Source: SZUA-35 sp965530755
GTDB taxonomy: Bacteria; Actinomycetota; Acidimicrobiia; Acidimicrobiales; SZUA-35
Reading direction: 5' to 3'
Length of the DNA: 64,000 nt
NCBI GenBank assembly: GCA_965530755.1
Contig: CBESNA010000015.1
Location: forward strand, 1-64,000
A program made the position numbers and the translations under genes. Shown here piece by piece: positions 34,370 to 43,476 of the stretch. Position 1 is the stretch's first letter; the number at the start of each line of letters is the position of its first letter. The notes under the pieces were generated by a model. That model was given only the letters and a program-made list of their open reading frames with translations. It had not been told where the DNA came from and made no database searches.

Positions 34370-35500
34370 ATGTCATCCACTCGCCCAGACGGACAACGCA
34401 TCGAGACGGTCGCCATCACAGCCGGTCGACCACACCGGCCCGGCGAACCGGTCAACACCCCGATCACGATGGCGTCGAACTATGCGAGCGGACTCGGTCC
34501 CGAGTACGCCCGGGGCGACTCCACGCCTACCTGGCAAGCCCTCGAGACCGCCGTTGGCGCCCTCGAGGGTGGCACGGCGATTGCGTTCAGCTCCGGCATG
34601 GCCGCTGTGGCCGCGGTGCTGGGCCAGCTGCCGAACGGGGCCAGACTGCTCCTACCAGACGACTGCTATCAGGGCGTCGCCATTCTGGCTGCCGATGGCG
34701 TTGCCTCGGCCGGCTGGACCGTCCAGCGGGTCGCCACCGCAGACACGCAGGCCTGGCTCGACGCCCTGCCCGGCGCCGACCTCTGCTGGCTGGAGTCGCC
34801 ATCGAATCCGATGCTCGAGATCGGCGATCTGCCGACCATCTGCGCGGCAGCGGCCTCACTCGGGGTGCCGACCGCAGTCGACAACACCTTCGCCACACCG
34901 CTGTTGCAACAGCCGCTCGCGTTCGGTGCCACGTACAGCGTGCAAAGCGCGACCAAGTTCATCGGCGGCCACTCTGACCTCCTCTGTGGTCTCGTCATTT
35001 CGGCCGACGAGCAGGCCGTTCTCGCCATCGATCGACATCGGACCTATCACGGGGCGACGCCGGGAGGACTCGAATCGTTCCTCGCGCTTCGGGGCCTGCG
35101 CACCCTCCCGATTCGCCTGGAGCGATCACAGGCATCGGCTGTGGAGCTCGCCAAGCGGCTCTCTGGGCACCGGCAGGTCACCCGCGTCCACTACCCCGGT
35201 CTCGCCGACGATCCAGGCCATGCGCTCGCCCGAGCCACGATGGCCGGACCGGGTGCGATGCTCAGTTTCCAGCTCCGCGGCTCGGACACGAGCACCGACA
35301 TCCGACTGGGACGTCTGCGGCTGATCACGCCGGCGACGAGCCTCGGCGGTGTCGAATCCCTCATCGAGCGCAGGGCCAGGCTGACCGGCCAGGAACACAT
35401 TCCACCCACCTTGTGTCGCCTGAGCGTCGGATGCGAGCACGTCGAGGATCTCTGGGAAGATCTCGACCAGGCCTTGTCCGGCCAGACGCCGGACGCCTAG
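34370..35500 (+). CDS. Cys/Met metabolism PLP enzyme, cystathionine gamma-synthase-like
   Basis: A 376-residue member of the trans-sulfuration family. The PLP lysine is in YSVQSATKFIGGHSD, the cofactor phosphate site in AFSSGMAAVAAVL, and the PLP Asp in TAVDNTFATP. The ending PATSLGGVESLIERRA is the alpha-carboxylate site. Synthase (MetB), lyase (MetC) and methionine gamma-lyase forms cannot be separated by eye. Rightward genes serA-like, DUF1015 and an aminotransferase follow, which suggests an amino-acid theme. Confidence 0.9.
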   Translation: MSSTRPDGQRIETVAITAGRPHRPGEPVNTPITMASNYASGLGPEYARGDSTPTWQALETAVGALEGGTAIAFSSGMAAVAAVLGQLPNGARLLLPDDCYQGVAILAADGVASAGWTVQRVATADTQAWLDALPGADLCWLESPSNPMLEIGDLPTICAAAASLGVPTAVDNTFATPLLQQPLAFGATYSVQSATKFIGGHSDLLCGLVISADEQAVLAIDRHRTYHGATPGGLESFLALRGLRTLPIRLERSQASAVELAKRLSGHRQVTRVHYPGLADDPGHALARATMAGPGAMLSFQLRGSDTSTDIRLGRLRLITPATSLGGVESLIERRARLTGQEHIPPTLCRLSVGCEHVEDLWEDLDQALSGQTPDA

Positions 35501-35562
35501 TCTGCGCCTCCCCGACCCCGCCGGCCGCCCACGCCGCCATCGGGCTTCAACGAGGAGCCAAC

Positions 35563-36777
35563 ATGAAGATCCTTTTCGCCGACGCCGTCGACCCTGGTCG
35601 GGTGGCCTCGCTGGAAGCGGCCGGCCACCGCTGCCGACTGGAGCCAGCGCTGTCGGGCGAGGACCTTCCGACTGCGATCGGCGATGCCGAGGTGTTGGTC
35701 GTGCGGAGCACCGAGGTCACAGCTGAGACGATTGCGGCCGGAGCCGGCCTGGCGCTGATCGTTCGAGCCGGCGCTGGAACCGACACCATCGACACCACGG
35801 CTGCATCGGGCGCCGGGGTCTACGTTTGTAACGTCCCGGGCCGGAATGCCATCGCTGTCGCCGAGCTGACCATGGGTCTCCTCCTCGCGATCGATCGACA
35901 CATCGCTGATGGTGCCGCTGACCTCCGCAACGGGATCTGGGACAAGCGGCGCTACACCAAGGCAGACGGGTTGGCCGGAAAGACGCTGTCGATCATCGGT
36001 CTCGGTGACATCGGCCTCGCCGTCGCCGAGCGGGCGAAGGCGTTCGATCTGGTCGTGCAGGCCGAACGCAAAGTCGGACGATCCGATGCAGCGCTGGCAC
36101 GGATTCGCAGCGTCGGCGTTCGGCTGGTCGAGAGCCGGGATGAGCTACTCTCGACGTCAGACATCGTGTCGATCCACGTCCCGAAGGCCACCGAGACGAT
36201 CGGTCTGGTCGACGATGCCTTCATCGGCCAACTGCCCGATGGCTGCGTGATCCTGAACACTTCGCGTGGCGACATCGTCGACGAGAACGCATTACTGAGA
36301 GCTCTCGATCAGCGCAGCATGAAGGCCGGACTCGACGTGTTCGCCGACGAGCCGTCGAATGCTGAAGGCTCCTTCGTGTCGGCCTTGGCTGCCCATCCAT
36401 CGGTCGTCGGAAGCCATCACATCGGCGCATCGACGACCCAGGCGCAGGAGTCCGTCGCCGACGGCACGATCGAGGTGATCGAGGCCTACGCGAGAGGCGA
36501 CGTGATCAACTGCGTGAACCTCGCCACCAACAGGGCTGATGCCGGTTGCGTCTCGATCCGCCACTTGGACCGGGTCGGAGTACTCGCTCGCATTCTGAAC
36601 ACACTGAGCAGCAACGGCCACAACGTCGAGCAGATGGAGAACCAGCTCTTCAGTGGTGGAGGGGCGGCCGTTGCCACCATCAACGTCGACCGGCGCCTGG
36701 CGGCGGACACCCTCACGGCACTCCGTGCCCTCGATGATGTGATCGCCGTCAGCGTCACCGTCGAAGGTGAGGGCTGA
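35563..36777 (+). CDS. serA: D-3-phosphoglycerate dehydrogenase-like protein with ACT domain
   Basis: A 404-residue D-2-hydroxyacid dehydrogenase. The NAD fold motif is SIIGLGDIGLAVAERAKAF; the catalytic Arg lies in LNTSRGDIVDENALL, and the Glu/His pair in DVFADEPSN and GSHHIGASTTQA. A C-terminal ACT domain (about 330-404, VSIRHLDRVGVLARIL) matches the E. coli-type SerA with serine regulation. The start at 35563 follows GAGGAG by 5 nt. The symbol is given by domain order; other 2-hydroxyacids are possible substrates. Confidence 0.88.
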   Translation: MKILFADAVDPGRVASLEAAGHRCRLEPALSGEDLPTAIGDAEVLVVRSTEVTAETIAAGAGLALIVRAGAGTDTIDTTAASGAGVYVCNVPGRNAIAVAELTMGLLLAIDRHIADGAADLRNGIWDKRRYTKADGLAGKTLSIIGLGDIGLAVAERAKAFDLVVQAERKVGRSDAALARIRSVGVRLVESRDELLSTSDIVSIHVPKATETIGLVDDAFIGQLPDGCVILNTSRGDIVDENALLRALDQRSMKAGLDVFADEPSNAEGSFVSALAAHPSVVGSHHIGASTTQAQESVADGTIEVIEAYARGDVINCVNLATNRADAGCVSIRHLDRVGVLARILNTLSSNGHNVEQMENQLFSGGGAAVATINVDRRLAADTLTALRALDDVIAVSVTVEGEG

Positions 36778-36778
36778 C

Positions 36779-37993
36779 GTGGTTGCCATCCGCCCGCTCC
36801 GTCTGCGATTGGTGCAGCAGTCCTGGGCCGAGCGTGTCTCGTCACCAGCCCACGATGCGCTCACCCCGAGTGATCGTCGCGCTCATCTGGCAATGAACCC
36901 CGACAGCTACATGGCCGTCACGAGGGGACTCGAAGACGTCCACCCGGGGGAAGACCTCGACGCTCACGACCTGCTCCACCAGGGGCGGGAAGCCCTCGAT
37001 CGGCTTCGCCAGGATGGCGCCTTCTCGCCAGAACGAGGCGACGATTTCTACGTGTACCGTCTCGTCGACGGCGATCATCGGCTGACAGGCTTCGTGGCCG
37101 GCGTTTCCGTAGCCGACTACCTCGCCGGCAACGTCAAGATCCATGAACACGTGAAGGCAACGCGAGCAATCCACCTCGCAAATCATCTCGATGTGGTCGG
37201 CGTGCAATCGAGCCCCATCGCCATGGCTCACCTGCCGGACCCTGCGATCGATTCCATCATCGACGCCACGACAGCCACGGAACCGCTGCTCTCCTTCCGA
37301 CTCCCCGACGGTCTCGAGCAGACATTGTGGCTCGTCTCCGACCCCACGGCCGACGCCACCCTCCGTACGGTTCTCGACGACGACCCCCTGTATCTCGTCG
37401 ATGGCCATCACAGAGCCGCGGCTGCCGCGACGTTCCGAACGGCTGCGGGTCCGGGAATGGCCGATTGGATGCTCTGCGCCATCTTCTCGGCAGACGCTCT
37501 CGGCAACGCTCCGCACCATCGCGTGCTTCGACCGGCAGGCGGGGTAACCGAAGCCCTCAGATTGATCGGCCGCCATCATCGTCTTCGACGGTGTCCGGCC
37601 GCTGATCTGGACCAGCGAGCCGAGTCTGAAGTGGCGATCTACACCGACGGCGAGTGGTACTGCGTCGACCTACCGCTACACGGCGGCGAGGGACCGGAAG
37701 GGCTGCTCGCCGACCTGGATCCGAGCCGGTTTCAAGAGGCCGTTCTCGGACCCCTGTTCCGAATCGACCCAGAGGGAGACGACTCGACGCTGAGCTATCT
37801 GGCCGGTGAACACGACGTCGTCGAACTGCAGGCTGCGGTCGACCGCGAGGGCGGCATGCTGGCCGTGATGCGCCAAGTCCCCATCGATGTGCTGATTGCT
37901 GCCTCCGACGGCGGACTGGTCATGCCACCCAAGTCCACCTACTTCGAACCAAAGGTACGCTCCGGCGTCTTCTTGCGGGCCACGACCGACTGA
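36779..37993 (+). CDS. DUF1015-family protein
   Basis: A 404-residue protein of the DUF1015 family, which is widely linked to serA-like genes. It starts VVAIRPLRLRL, has RDDFYVYRL-like sequence (GDDFYVYRLVDGDHRLTGFV), the family hallmark LYLVDGHHRAAAA near 205-217, and ends with PPKSTYFEPKVRSGVFLR. Function is not established. GTG at 36779 lies one base after the serA stop and 5 nt after AGGTGAGGG; a GTG at 36767 would overlap serA. Confidence 0.9.
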   Translation: MVAIRPLRLRLVQQSWAERVSSPAHDALTPSDRRAHLAMNPDSYMAVTRGLEDVHPGEDLDAHDLLHQGREALDRLRQDGAFSPERGDDFYVYRLVDGDHRLTGFVAGVSVADYLAGNVKIHEHVKATRAIHLANHLDVVGVQSSPIAMAHLPDPAIDSIIDATTATEPLLSFRLPDGLEQTLWLVSDPTADATLRTVLDDDPLYLVDGHHRAAAAATFRTAAGPGMADWMLCAIFSADALGNAPHHRVLRPAGGVTEALRLIGRHHRLRRCPAADLDQRAESEVAIYTDGEWYCVDLPLHGGEGPEGLLADLDPSRFQEAVLGPLFRIDPEGDDSTLSYLAGEHDVVELQAAVDREGGMLAVMRQVPIDVLIAASDGGLVMPPKSTYFEPKVRSGVFLRATTD

Positions 37994-38054
37994 GGCGGCT
38001 CCTCATGCGGCGGGCCAGGTCGCTCGTCCGGCAGAACAGCGGCATCATCTTCGG

Positions 38055-39224
38055 ATGCACTTGAGCCAACGCACGACGTCGATCCGTTCCTCACCGATCG
38101 CAGAAGCCAAGGCGTGGCTCACCCATCGCTCCGGTGACCGCCGCTTGCTCGATCTGTCCCAGGCAGCACCCAGCTACGCCACGGCTCCCGTCATCGCCGA
38201 ACGGATCGCCGAGGTCGCTCGGAGCGCCGACGGCGGTTCTTACGCTCCCCCACTCGGCCTTCCCGCGCTCACGAAGGCGTTCTCGGAGCGCTTGTCCACG
38301 AGCGACGGCGGGACCGTCCGCCCCGACCAGGTCCTGCCGACCGCCGGATGCAACCAGGCGTTCTGTGTGACGGTCTCGGCGATCGCAGAACCGGGCGACG
38401 AGGTGATCGTCCCGCTGCCCTACTACTTCAATCACGCGATGTGGCTGGAGGCGGAGGGGATCAACCCTCGGTACTTGTCGCCGGGCGATGATCTGGTTCC
38501 ACAGCCAAGCGATGCGGCGTTGATGATCAACGAACGCACGAAGGCGATCTTGCTGGTCACGCCGGGCAACCCGACCGGGGTCACGATCCCGCCCGACATC
38601 ATCGACCAATTCGCGGAGCTCGCCTCATCACGCGGCATCGCCCTGATCATCGACGAGACCTATCGCAACTTCCGTTCGACCGACCAACCCCCTCACGGCC
38701 AGTTCGCCCGACCCGACTGGGGTGACACCGTGGTCAGCCTGCACTCCTTCTCGAAGGACCTCGCCATCCCCGGCTACCGGGTCGGAGCGATCGTTTCCGG
38801 GGTGCCCTTGCTCGAACAGGCCGCAAAGCTCCTCGACTGCGTGGCGATCTGCGCGCCCCGAATTGGGCAAGAGGCGGTCGTCACCGGATTGCTCGAGGCC
38901 GAAGGGTGGCGCCGGGAGCAGGCAGCGCGCATCGCCGCCAATCTCGAGGTGTTCCGCACTGTCATGGCGAACCGACCGGGCCGTTTCGAGCTCGTGGCAT
39001 CTGGCGCCTTCTTCGGCTGGGTGCGTCATCCGTTCACCACTCTGTCGACCGACGAGGTCGCGAAGCATCTCGTGCTCGACCACGACGTCCTCACGATTCC
39101 TGGCACCGCGTTCATGCCGGACGACCAGCAGTGGCTCCGTTTCAGCTTCGCCAACCTGGACGCAGGCGACTTCGCCGAACTGCACGAGCGTCTGGATCAG
39201 TGCGGGCAGATGCTGAGGGCGTGA
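38055..39224 (+). CDS. Class I/II aminotransferase
   Basis: A 389-residue PLP aminotransferase of fold type I. The Schiff-base Lys lies in LHSFSKDLAIPGYRVG, the Asp and Tyr of the cofactor site in LIIDETYRNF, and the phosphate site in PTAGCNQAFCVTV. The C-terminal Arg is in WLRFSFAN. The sequence is like aspartate- or aromatic-type enzymes, but the substrate is unclear. It follows DUF1015 by 61 bp and converges on rsmB with 12 bp between stops. Confidence 0.9.
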   Translation: MHLSQRTTSIRSSPIAEAKAWLTHRSGDRRLLDLSQAAPSYATAPVIAERIAEVARSADGGSYAPPLGLPALTKAFSERLSTSDGGTVRPDQVLPTAGCNQAFCVTVSAIAEPGDEVIVPLPYYFNHAMWLEAEGINPRYLSPGDDLVPQPSDAALMINERTKAILLVTPGNPTGVTIPPDIIDQFAELASSRGIALIIDETYRNFRSTDQPPHGQFARPDWGDTVVSLHSFSKDLAIPGYRVGAIVSGVPLLEQAAKLLDCVAICAPRIGQEAVVTGLLEAEGWRREQAARIAANLEVFRTVMANRPGRFELVASGAFFGWVRHPFTTLSTDEVAKHLVLDHDVLTIPGTAFMPDDQQWLRFSFANLDAGDFAELHERLDQCGQMLRA

Positions 39225-39236
39225 GTTTCCCGGATC

Positions 39237-40361
39237 TCAACCGGTGCGGATCAGATCGAACCACGACATGCCGTCGCTGGCCAGCGGTAGGAGGCGCCTG
39301 ACGCCGGCAGGATCGACCTGCACGCCGGGATCGTCGGCGACCTCGCTCAGGACTCCGAACGACTCGACGTTGGTCAGTGTGCAGACGCTGTAGGTGAGTC
39401 GTCCGCCCGGCTTGAGCAGGTCGAGTCCGGCCCGTACGAGTTTCACCTGGAGTTCAGCCAGACGTTCAGGTGCTTGCTTGTCGATCCTCCATCGCGCGTC
39501 TGGTCGGCGCCGCAGACTGCCGAGACCGCTGCAAGGAGCGTCGATGAGCACTCTGTCGACAGAGCCCGGTCGTACCGGCGGATGGAGGCCATCGGCCACC
39601 AGCGGTGTGACACGACTTCCCAGACGCTCGACATTGTCGGCGATCAGACCGACCCGTCTGGGAGCCAGATCGGCGGCGAGGACAACCGCACCAGCGGCTG
39701 CCAAACCGGTGGCCTTGCCTCCCGGGGCTGCGCAGAGATCGACCACGACTTCACCAGGTTGCACCGCCATCGCCTCGACAATGCGCTGCGACGCCATGTC
39801 CTGGACGTAGCCGTCAGCCCGGAACTCGGCCGAGGCCGCTTCGTTCATTGCCTCGAGCGCAACGGACGCGTCGTGGTCACCGAGATCAGATGCCAACCGG
39901 TCGACGATCCACCCGGGGTAGCTCAGCCGAGTGGCCTCGTCCGGCCAGATGACATCGGCATCGGCCACTCGCCGCAGCACTGCGTTCACGACCTTCTTGC
40001 CAGGACCCTTCACGGCTCCAACCGTCGCTGACACCGCGGCATGGTGCGGAGTGTCGAGATAGTGGAGCTGGTAGGCGCCGATGCGGAGTGCGGCCCGGAC
40101 CTGAGGTTCGACCTTCGAGAGCACGAACCGGTTGACCAGATGGTCGCATGCCCGCATCATCCTCGTCGTCCCGTAGACGAGCTCGGTGACGAACGCACGA
40201 TCGCGTTCGGAGAGATCGCTTCGATCCAGAATCGACGGGAGTAGGAGGTTTGCGTAGGCGTTGTCACGATCGATGCGCACCATCGCCTCGATCGCCACTC
40301 TCCGCGAGCGAATGCCAGGATCATTCGCCAAGGTGGACACCAGACTCGATACGGCTGCCAT
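39237..40361 (-). CDS. rsmB: 16S rRNA m5C967 methyltransferase
   Basis: A 374-residue RNA cytosine methyltransferase. An N-terminal NusB-like RNA-binding domain (residues 15-150, AYANLLLPSILDRSDLSERD) precedes the SAM domain with motif I VVVDLCAAPGGKATGLAA, the catalytic Cys in YSVCTLTNVES and the second Cys in DAPCSGLGSLRRRPDARW. It overlaps the end of fmt by 41 nt in def-fmt-rsmB; a GTG at 40340 is an alternative start. Confidence 0.94.
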   Translation of the reverse strand: MAAVSSLVSTLANDPGIRSRRVAIEAMVRIDRDNAYANLLLPSILDRSDLSERDRAFVTELVYGTTRMMRACDHLVNRFVLSKVEPQVRAALRIGAYQLHYLDTPHHAAVSATVGAVKGPGKKVVNAVLRRVADADVIWPDEATRLSYPGWIVDRLASDLGDHDASVALEAMNEAASAEFRADGYVQDMASQRIVEAMAVQPGEVVVDLCAAPGGKATGLAAAGAVVLAADLAPRRVGLIADNVERLGSRVTPLVADGLHPPVRPGSVDRVLIDAPCSGLGSLRRRPDARWRIDKQAPERLAELQVKLVRAGLDLLKPGGRLTYSVCTLTNVESFGVLSEVADDPGVQVDPAGVRRLLPLASDGMSWFDLIRTG

Positions 40362-41202
40362 TGGCCCAGTCGCGGGCCGACATCCGGGCCCGACCTTCGG
40401 GCTGCACGGTCACGAGCCGCAACGCGCCTTGCCCGCAGCCGACGACGGCCTCGTGCTTGTCGATCGCGAGTTCACCTGGATCCAGGTCGTGACGGTCCGC
40501 GACCACCTCGGCTTCCCAGATCCGGAGTCGCGCTCCCCCGATCGTGGTCCACGCACGACCGAGTCGGATCACTCGATCGACGATCTCGGCTGGATCGGCG
40601 AGATCAAGATGAAGCTCTTCCGGTTTGATCTTCTTGGCGTAGGTCACCTCACCGACCTGAGGCTCCGGATCCCCCAAACCCTCGGTCAACGCGTCGACGA
40701 GAAGCTCAGAGCCGATCCTGACGAGGTCGCCTCGGAGCGATTCCAGCGTGTCGGTGTTGCTGATCGAACGCTCCACACGGCGATGGACACCACCGGTGTC
40801 GAGGCCTTCTTCGAGGGCCATCAGGCAGACTCCCGTGGTGGCATCACCCTCGAGCAGCGCACGTTCGACTGGAGCCGCACCTCGCCAACGCGGGAGCAAC
40901 GAGAAGTGGAGGTTGACCATCGACACGTGGTCGAGGATGTGCGGCCTCACGATTTGGCCGAATGCGACCACCACGGCGAGATCGACATCGACATCGAGGA
41001 GGTCGTCGATCCGATCAGTCACGGTCAAGTCGAGGTCGAGGGCCGCTGCCTTGACCGGCGAAGCGTGCAGCGAGGAACCTCGACCACGGCGCTTGTCCGG
41101 ACCGCTGACAACGAGAGGGATGTCGAACCCTGCCTCCACCAGCGCCTCGAGCGGCGGGACAGCCACTGCGGGCGTTCCGAGATAGGCGATGCGTTCGATC
41201 AA
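40321..41202 (-). CDS. fmt: Methionyl-tRNA formyltransferase
   Basis: Formylates initiator Met-tRNA; 293 residues. RIAYLGTPAVAVPPLEALVEAG is the N-terminal fold, SLLPRWRGAAPVERALLEGDATTGV the formyl-THF site with the SLLPxxRGxAP motif, and a C-terminal OB-like domain follows. TTG at 41202 (LIERIAYLG) is preferred as it matches the family start and leaves 13 bp after def; an ATG at 41259 would overlap def. Confidence 0.93.
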   Translation of the reverse strand: MIERIAYLGTPAVAVPPLEALVEAGFDIPLVVSGPDKRRGRGSSLHASPVKAAALDLDLTVTDRIDDLLDVDVDLAVVVAFGQIVRPHILDHVSMVNLHFSLLPRWRGAAPVERALLEGDATTGVCLMALEEGLDTGGVHRRVERSISNTDTLESLRGDLVRIGSELLVDALTEGLGDPEPQVGEVTYAKKIKPEELHLDLADPAEIVDRVIRLGRAWTTIGGARLRIWEAEVVADRHDLDPGELAIDKHEAVVGCGQGALRLVTVQPEGRARMSARDWANGSRIESGVHLGE

Positions 41203-41215
41203 GAGTGTGGCGTCG

Positions 41216-41797
41216 TCATGGCAGAACGAGTCCGCCGCTCGACGGTCGGGGGGCTTCACCGAGATCGCTGAGATCGTCGTCGAGCTTCGGAGCTTTCATC
41301 GAGCCCGTGTCGAGAAGTCGCTCACGCAAGGTCTTCATGGCCTTCTTTCGCAACTTCTCGTCCAGGTGGTCGACCAGAAGGACACCGTCGAGATGGTCCA
41401 TCTCGTGCTGAAAGAGTCGGCTGAGCAGCTCGTCTGCCTCGAGCGACACCTCATTGCCCTGGAGGTCGTACCCGGTGAGGTGGATCTCCTTTGGCCGCAG
41501 GATCTCCCACGACAGCCCCGGCACCGACAGACAGCCCTCCTCGTAATACCACTCGCCCCGCGCCTCGCTGATCACCGGATTGACGAGAGTTTGCGGACCG
41601 TCGCCGACGTCGTACACGAACAGGCGCTTCTGGACGCCGATCTGCGGTGCTGCGAGACCGATGCCGGGCTCTGCGTACATGGTTTCGAGCATGTCGTCGG
41701 CGAGTCGAACGAGCTTGCCGTCGATGTCGGACACCGCGGACGCGACCTGGCGCAGCACGGGATCGCCGATCACTCTGACGTCGTAGGGGGCGGACAT
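41216..41797 (-). CDS. def: Peptide deformylase
   Basis: Removes the N-formyl group from nascent chains. 193 residues with the three metal motifs: GIGLAAPQIGV, EGCLSVPG (Cys ligand) and HEMDHLDGVL (two His ligands). A C-terminal tail (about residues 165-193) rich in Pro and Asp follows. TAGCCT lies 8 nt before the ATG. It is placed first in def-fmt-rsmB and is divergent from the RsmC-like gene. Confidence 0.95.
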   Translation of the reverse strand: MSAPYDVRVIGDPVLRQVASAVSDIDGKLVRLADDMLETMYAEPGIGLAAPQIGVQKRLFVYDVGDGPQTLVNPVISEARGEWYYEEGCLSVPGLSWEILRPKEIHLTGYDLQGNEVSLEADELLSRLFQHEMDHLDGVLLVDHLDEKLRKKAMKTLRERLLDTGSMKAPKLDDDLSDLGEAPRPSSGGLVLP

Positions 41798-41805
41798 GCC
41801 GGTCA

Positions 41806-41815
41806 AGGCTACCGT
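41806..41815. promoter_or_regulatory. Overlapping divergent -10 boxes
   Basis: TAGCCT (minus strand 41811-41806) serves def and TACCGT (plus strand 41810-41815) the RsmC-like gene. The two boxes share the TA at 41810-41811 in the sequence GGCTACC, so the two polymerases cannot bind at once. Confidence 0.4.
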
Positions 41816-41824
41816 TCGACTCCC

Positions 41825-42412
41825 GTGACTCAGTATTTCGACTCCGATCCGACTGTCAGTTCGGCCGAACGTGTGGTGGACCTCGTGCTGCCCGATTTCC
41901 AGACCCGACTCGTCACCGATCGCGGTGTGTTCAGCGCCGAACACGTCGACACGGGATCGAAACTCCTGTTGCTCGACGGTCCAGAACCAGTGCCCGGCGA
42001 CCGGACGCTGGTCGACCTCGGCTGCGGGTACGGACCGATCGCCTATGCGCTGGGCACCCGCAACCCAGACGCGAAGATCTACGCCGTCGACGTCAACGAG
42101 CGGGCTCGCGACCTCTGCCGGCGCAACACCGAGGCCTTGGGCAACGTCATCGTCGCTGCTCCAGACGAGGTCCCCCTCGATCTGGAGGTTGATCGCGTGT
42201 GGTCGAATCCGCCGATCCGGGTCGGCAAGTCCTTGCTCCACGAACTGCTGCAGCGCTGGCTGGGCCAGCTCTCCGCAACGGGCTCGGCCCATCTAGTGGT
42301 GCAGAAGCACCTCGGCGCCGACAGCCTGCACCGTTGGCTCGAACAAGAAGGCTGGGCCGTCGAGCGCCGCCTGTCGAAGAAGGCCTTCCGACTCCTGGAC
42401 GTGAAACGATGA
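41825..42412 (+). CDS. RsmC-like class I methyltransferase
   Basis: A 195-residue methyltransferase with an RsmC/RlmG-type C-terminal domain. VTQYFDSDP opens the protein, motif I is LVDLGCGYGPIAYAL, and the nucleobase-binding tetrapeptide is NPPI in VWSNPPIRVGK, as in N2-guanine methylases. Likely a rRNA guanine-N2 methyltransferase. GTG start. Its stop overlaps the next gene by ATGA. Confidence 0.9.
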   Translation: MTQYFDSDPTVSSAERVVDLVLPDFQTRLVTDRGVFSAEHVDTGSKLLLLDGPEPVPGDRTLVDLGCGYGPIAYALGTRNPDAKIYAVDVNERARDLCRRNTEALGNVIVAAPDEVPLDLEVDRVWSNPPIRVGKSLLHELLQRWLGQLSATGSAHLVVQKHLGADSLHRWLEQEGWAVERRLSKKAFRLLDVKR

Positions 42413-42930
42413 GCCTGACGCCGACCGAACTCAAACGGCTGCACCGAACCTGGCGACGCAACACCGAGCTCCGCATCGGTTTGATCCTCGACGGCGTGCA
42501 GAGCCCCTATAACGTGGGGTCGCTGTATCGCTCCGCTGCGGCGTATCGGGCCGAGGACATGTGGCTGGTTCCACCAACGCCCGATCCGTCGCACAGCAAG
42601 GTGGCGAAGACGGCGCTCGGATGCGAACGCCTGGTGTCGTGGAAGGTCGCAGCCAGTGGCGTCGAGGCGGTCGACGCAGCGAAGGCGGCCGGGTACCTGA
42701 CGGTGGCGATCGAGTTGACAGGTGATGCGACGCCGCTGTTCGAGGTCGATCTCGGGCCTGCGGTGTGCCTCGTTCTGGGCCACGAGGACCGTGGCGTGCA
42801 CAAGCAGACCCTCGCGGCAGTCGATCGGGTGGCCTTCCTGCCGCAGCTGGGCAAAGTCGGCTCGCTCAACGTGGCTCAGGCCGGCACCGTCGCACTCTAC
42901 GAGACAGCCAGACAGCGCTGGATGTCCTGA
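42409..42930 (+). CDS. SpoU/TrmH-family RNA methyltransferase (single domain)
   Basis: A 173-residue SPOUT methyltransferase. Motif 1 is LDGVQSPYNVGSLYRSAAAYRAED, motif 2 LVLGHEDRGV and motif 3 LPQLGKVGSLNVAQAGTVALYE. It lacks the N-terminal domain of the protein at 22451 and probably acts on tRNA. The stop codon forms the first arm of a GACCTC/GAGGTC hairpin and lies at the edge of the inverted repeat. Confidence 0.9.
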   Translation: MSLTPTELKRLHRTWRRNTELRIGLILDGVQSPYNVGSLYRSAAAYRAEDMWLVPPTPDPSHSKVAKTALGCERLVSWKVAASGVEAVDAAKAAGYLTVAIELTGDATPLFEVDLGPAVCLVLGHEDRGVHKQTLAAVDRVAFLPQLGKVGSLNVAQAGTVALYETARQRWMS

Positions 42931-42946
42931 CCTCACGATTGAGGTC
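42929..42946 (+). terminator. Terminator-like hairpin at SpoU gene end
   Basis: GACCTC (42929-42934) pairs with GAGGTC (42941-42946) around acgatt. The stem begins inside the TGA stop. There is no T-run after it. The partner hairpin at the priA end has compensatory bases. Confidence 0.4.
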
Positions 42947-42967
42947 GGAGCTTCACATTCACAACTC
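42936..42967. repeat. Left arm of 32-bp inverted repeat
   Basis: 32 bases here match the reverse complement of 43445-43476 at 31 positions; the one difference is A42942 versus G. The shared core is GGAGCTTCACATTCACAAC. The two arms enclose one small gene. Confidence 0.95.
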
Positions 42968-43026
42968 GGTCGGATGGCTGCACCCACAACTCGACCGGAC
43001 GACCGTGCCACGGGTGACGCAGCGCC

Positions 43027-43407
43027 TCAGGTGATGGAAGTTTCGTGGGCGTGGAGCCAGCGTAGGCCGTTCGGTCCTTGGGAATCGGCGACGAACACAA
43101 CGGTGGTCCGACGATCGTTGCGCCGGTCACGGAGATGGTGGGTCTCTGTGTAGCCGGCGACGATCACCTCGTCGCCGGCGTGGATCAGACGATGGTCCGA
43201 TGTCTCGATCACGAGTGACTCAGCGTGGCCGTGCCCAGCAACGACGGTGGCGATGACCTCCTGTCGACTCGACGTCGCCCCGCTCGGGTCGGTCATCGTG
43301 AACCCAGAGGCCAGCGCGACCTCCATGCGATCGGTCGACGACTCGAGAGCGAGGAAGTACGCCTCGAACCATGCGTGGAGCTCGTCGATCTCGGCGATCC
43401 AGTCCAT
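43027..43407 (-). CDS. SnoaL/DUF4440-like small protein inside an inverted repeat
   Basis: A 126-residue protein with the outline of an NTF2/SnoaL fold: helix ELHAWFEAYFLALES, a strand pair FTMTDPSGATSSRQEVIATV, and RLIHAGDEVIVAGYTETH plus a final THH/RRTTVVFVADS sheet. Family members are isomerases, hydratases or ketosteroid-like binders; no active-site assignment can be made. ATG at 43407 was chosen; a longer frame would start within the repeat arm. It sits alone between 32-bp inverted repeats, on the opposite strand to the left neighbour and the same strand as priA. Confidence 0.75.
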   Translation of the reverse strand: MDWIAEIDELHAWFEAYFLALESSTDRMEVALASGFTMTDPSGATSSRQEVIATVVAGHGHAESLVIETSDHRLIHAGDEVIVAGYTETHHLRDRRNDRRTTVVFVADSQGPNGLRWLHAHETSIT

Positions 43408-43444
43408 CGTTCGAACGTAGTCGACGGTCGTGGCTTCGATTGCT

Positions 43445-43476
43445 GAGTTGTGAATGTGAAGCTCCGACCCCAATCG
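43445..43476. repeat. Right arm of 32-bp inverted repeat
   Basis: Reverse complement of 42936-42967 with one mismatch. Its outer 11 bp (GACCCCAATCG, 43466-43476) is tandemly repeated at 43477-43487. Confidence 0.95.
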
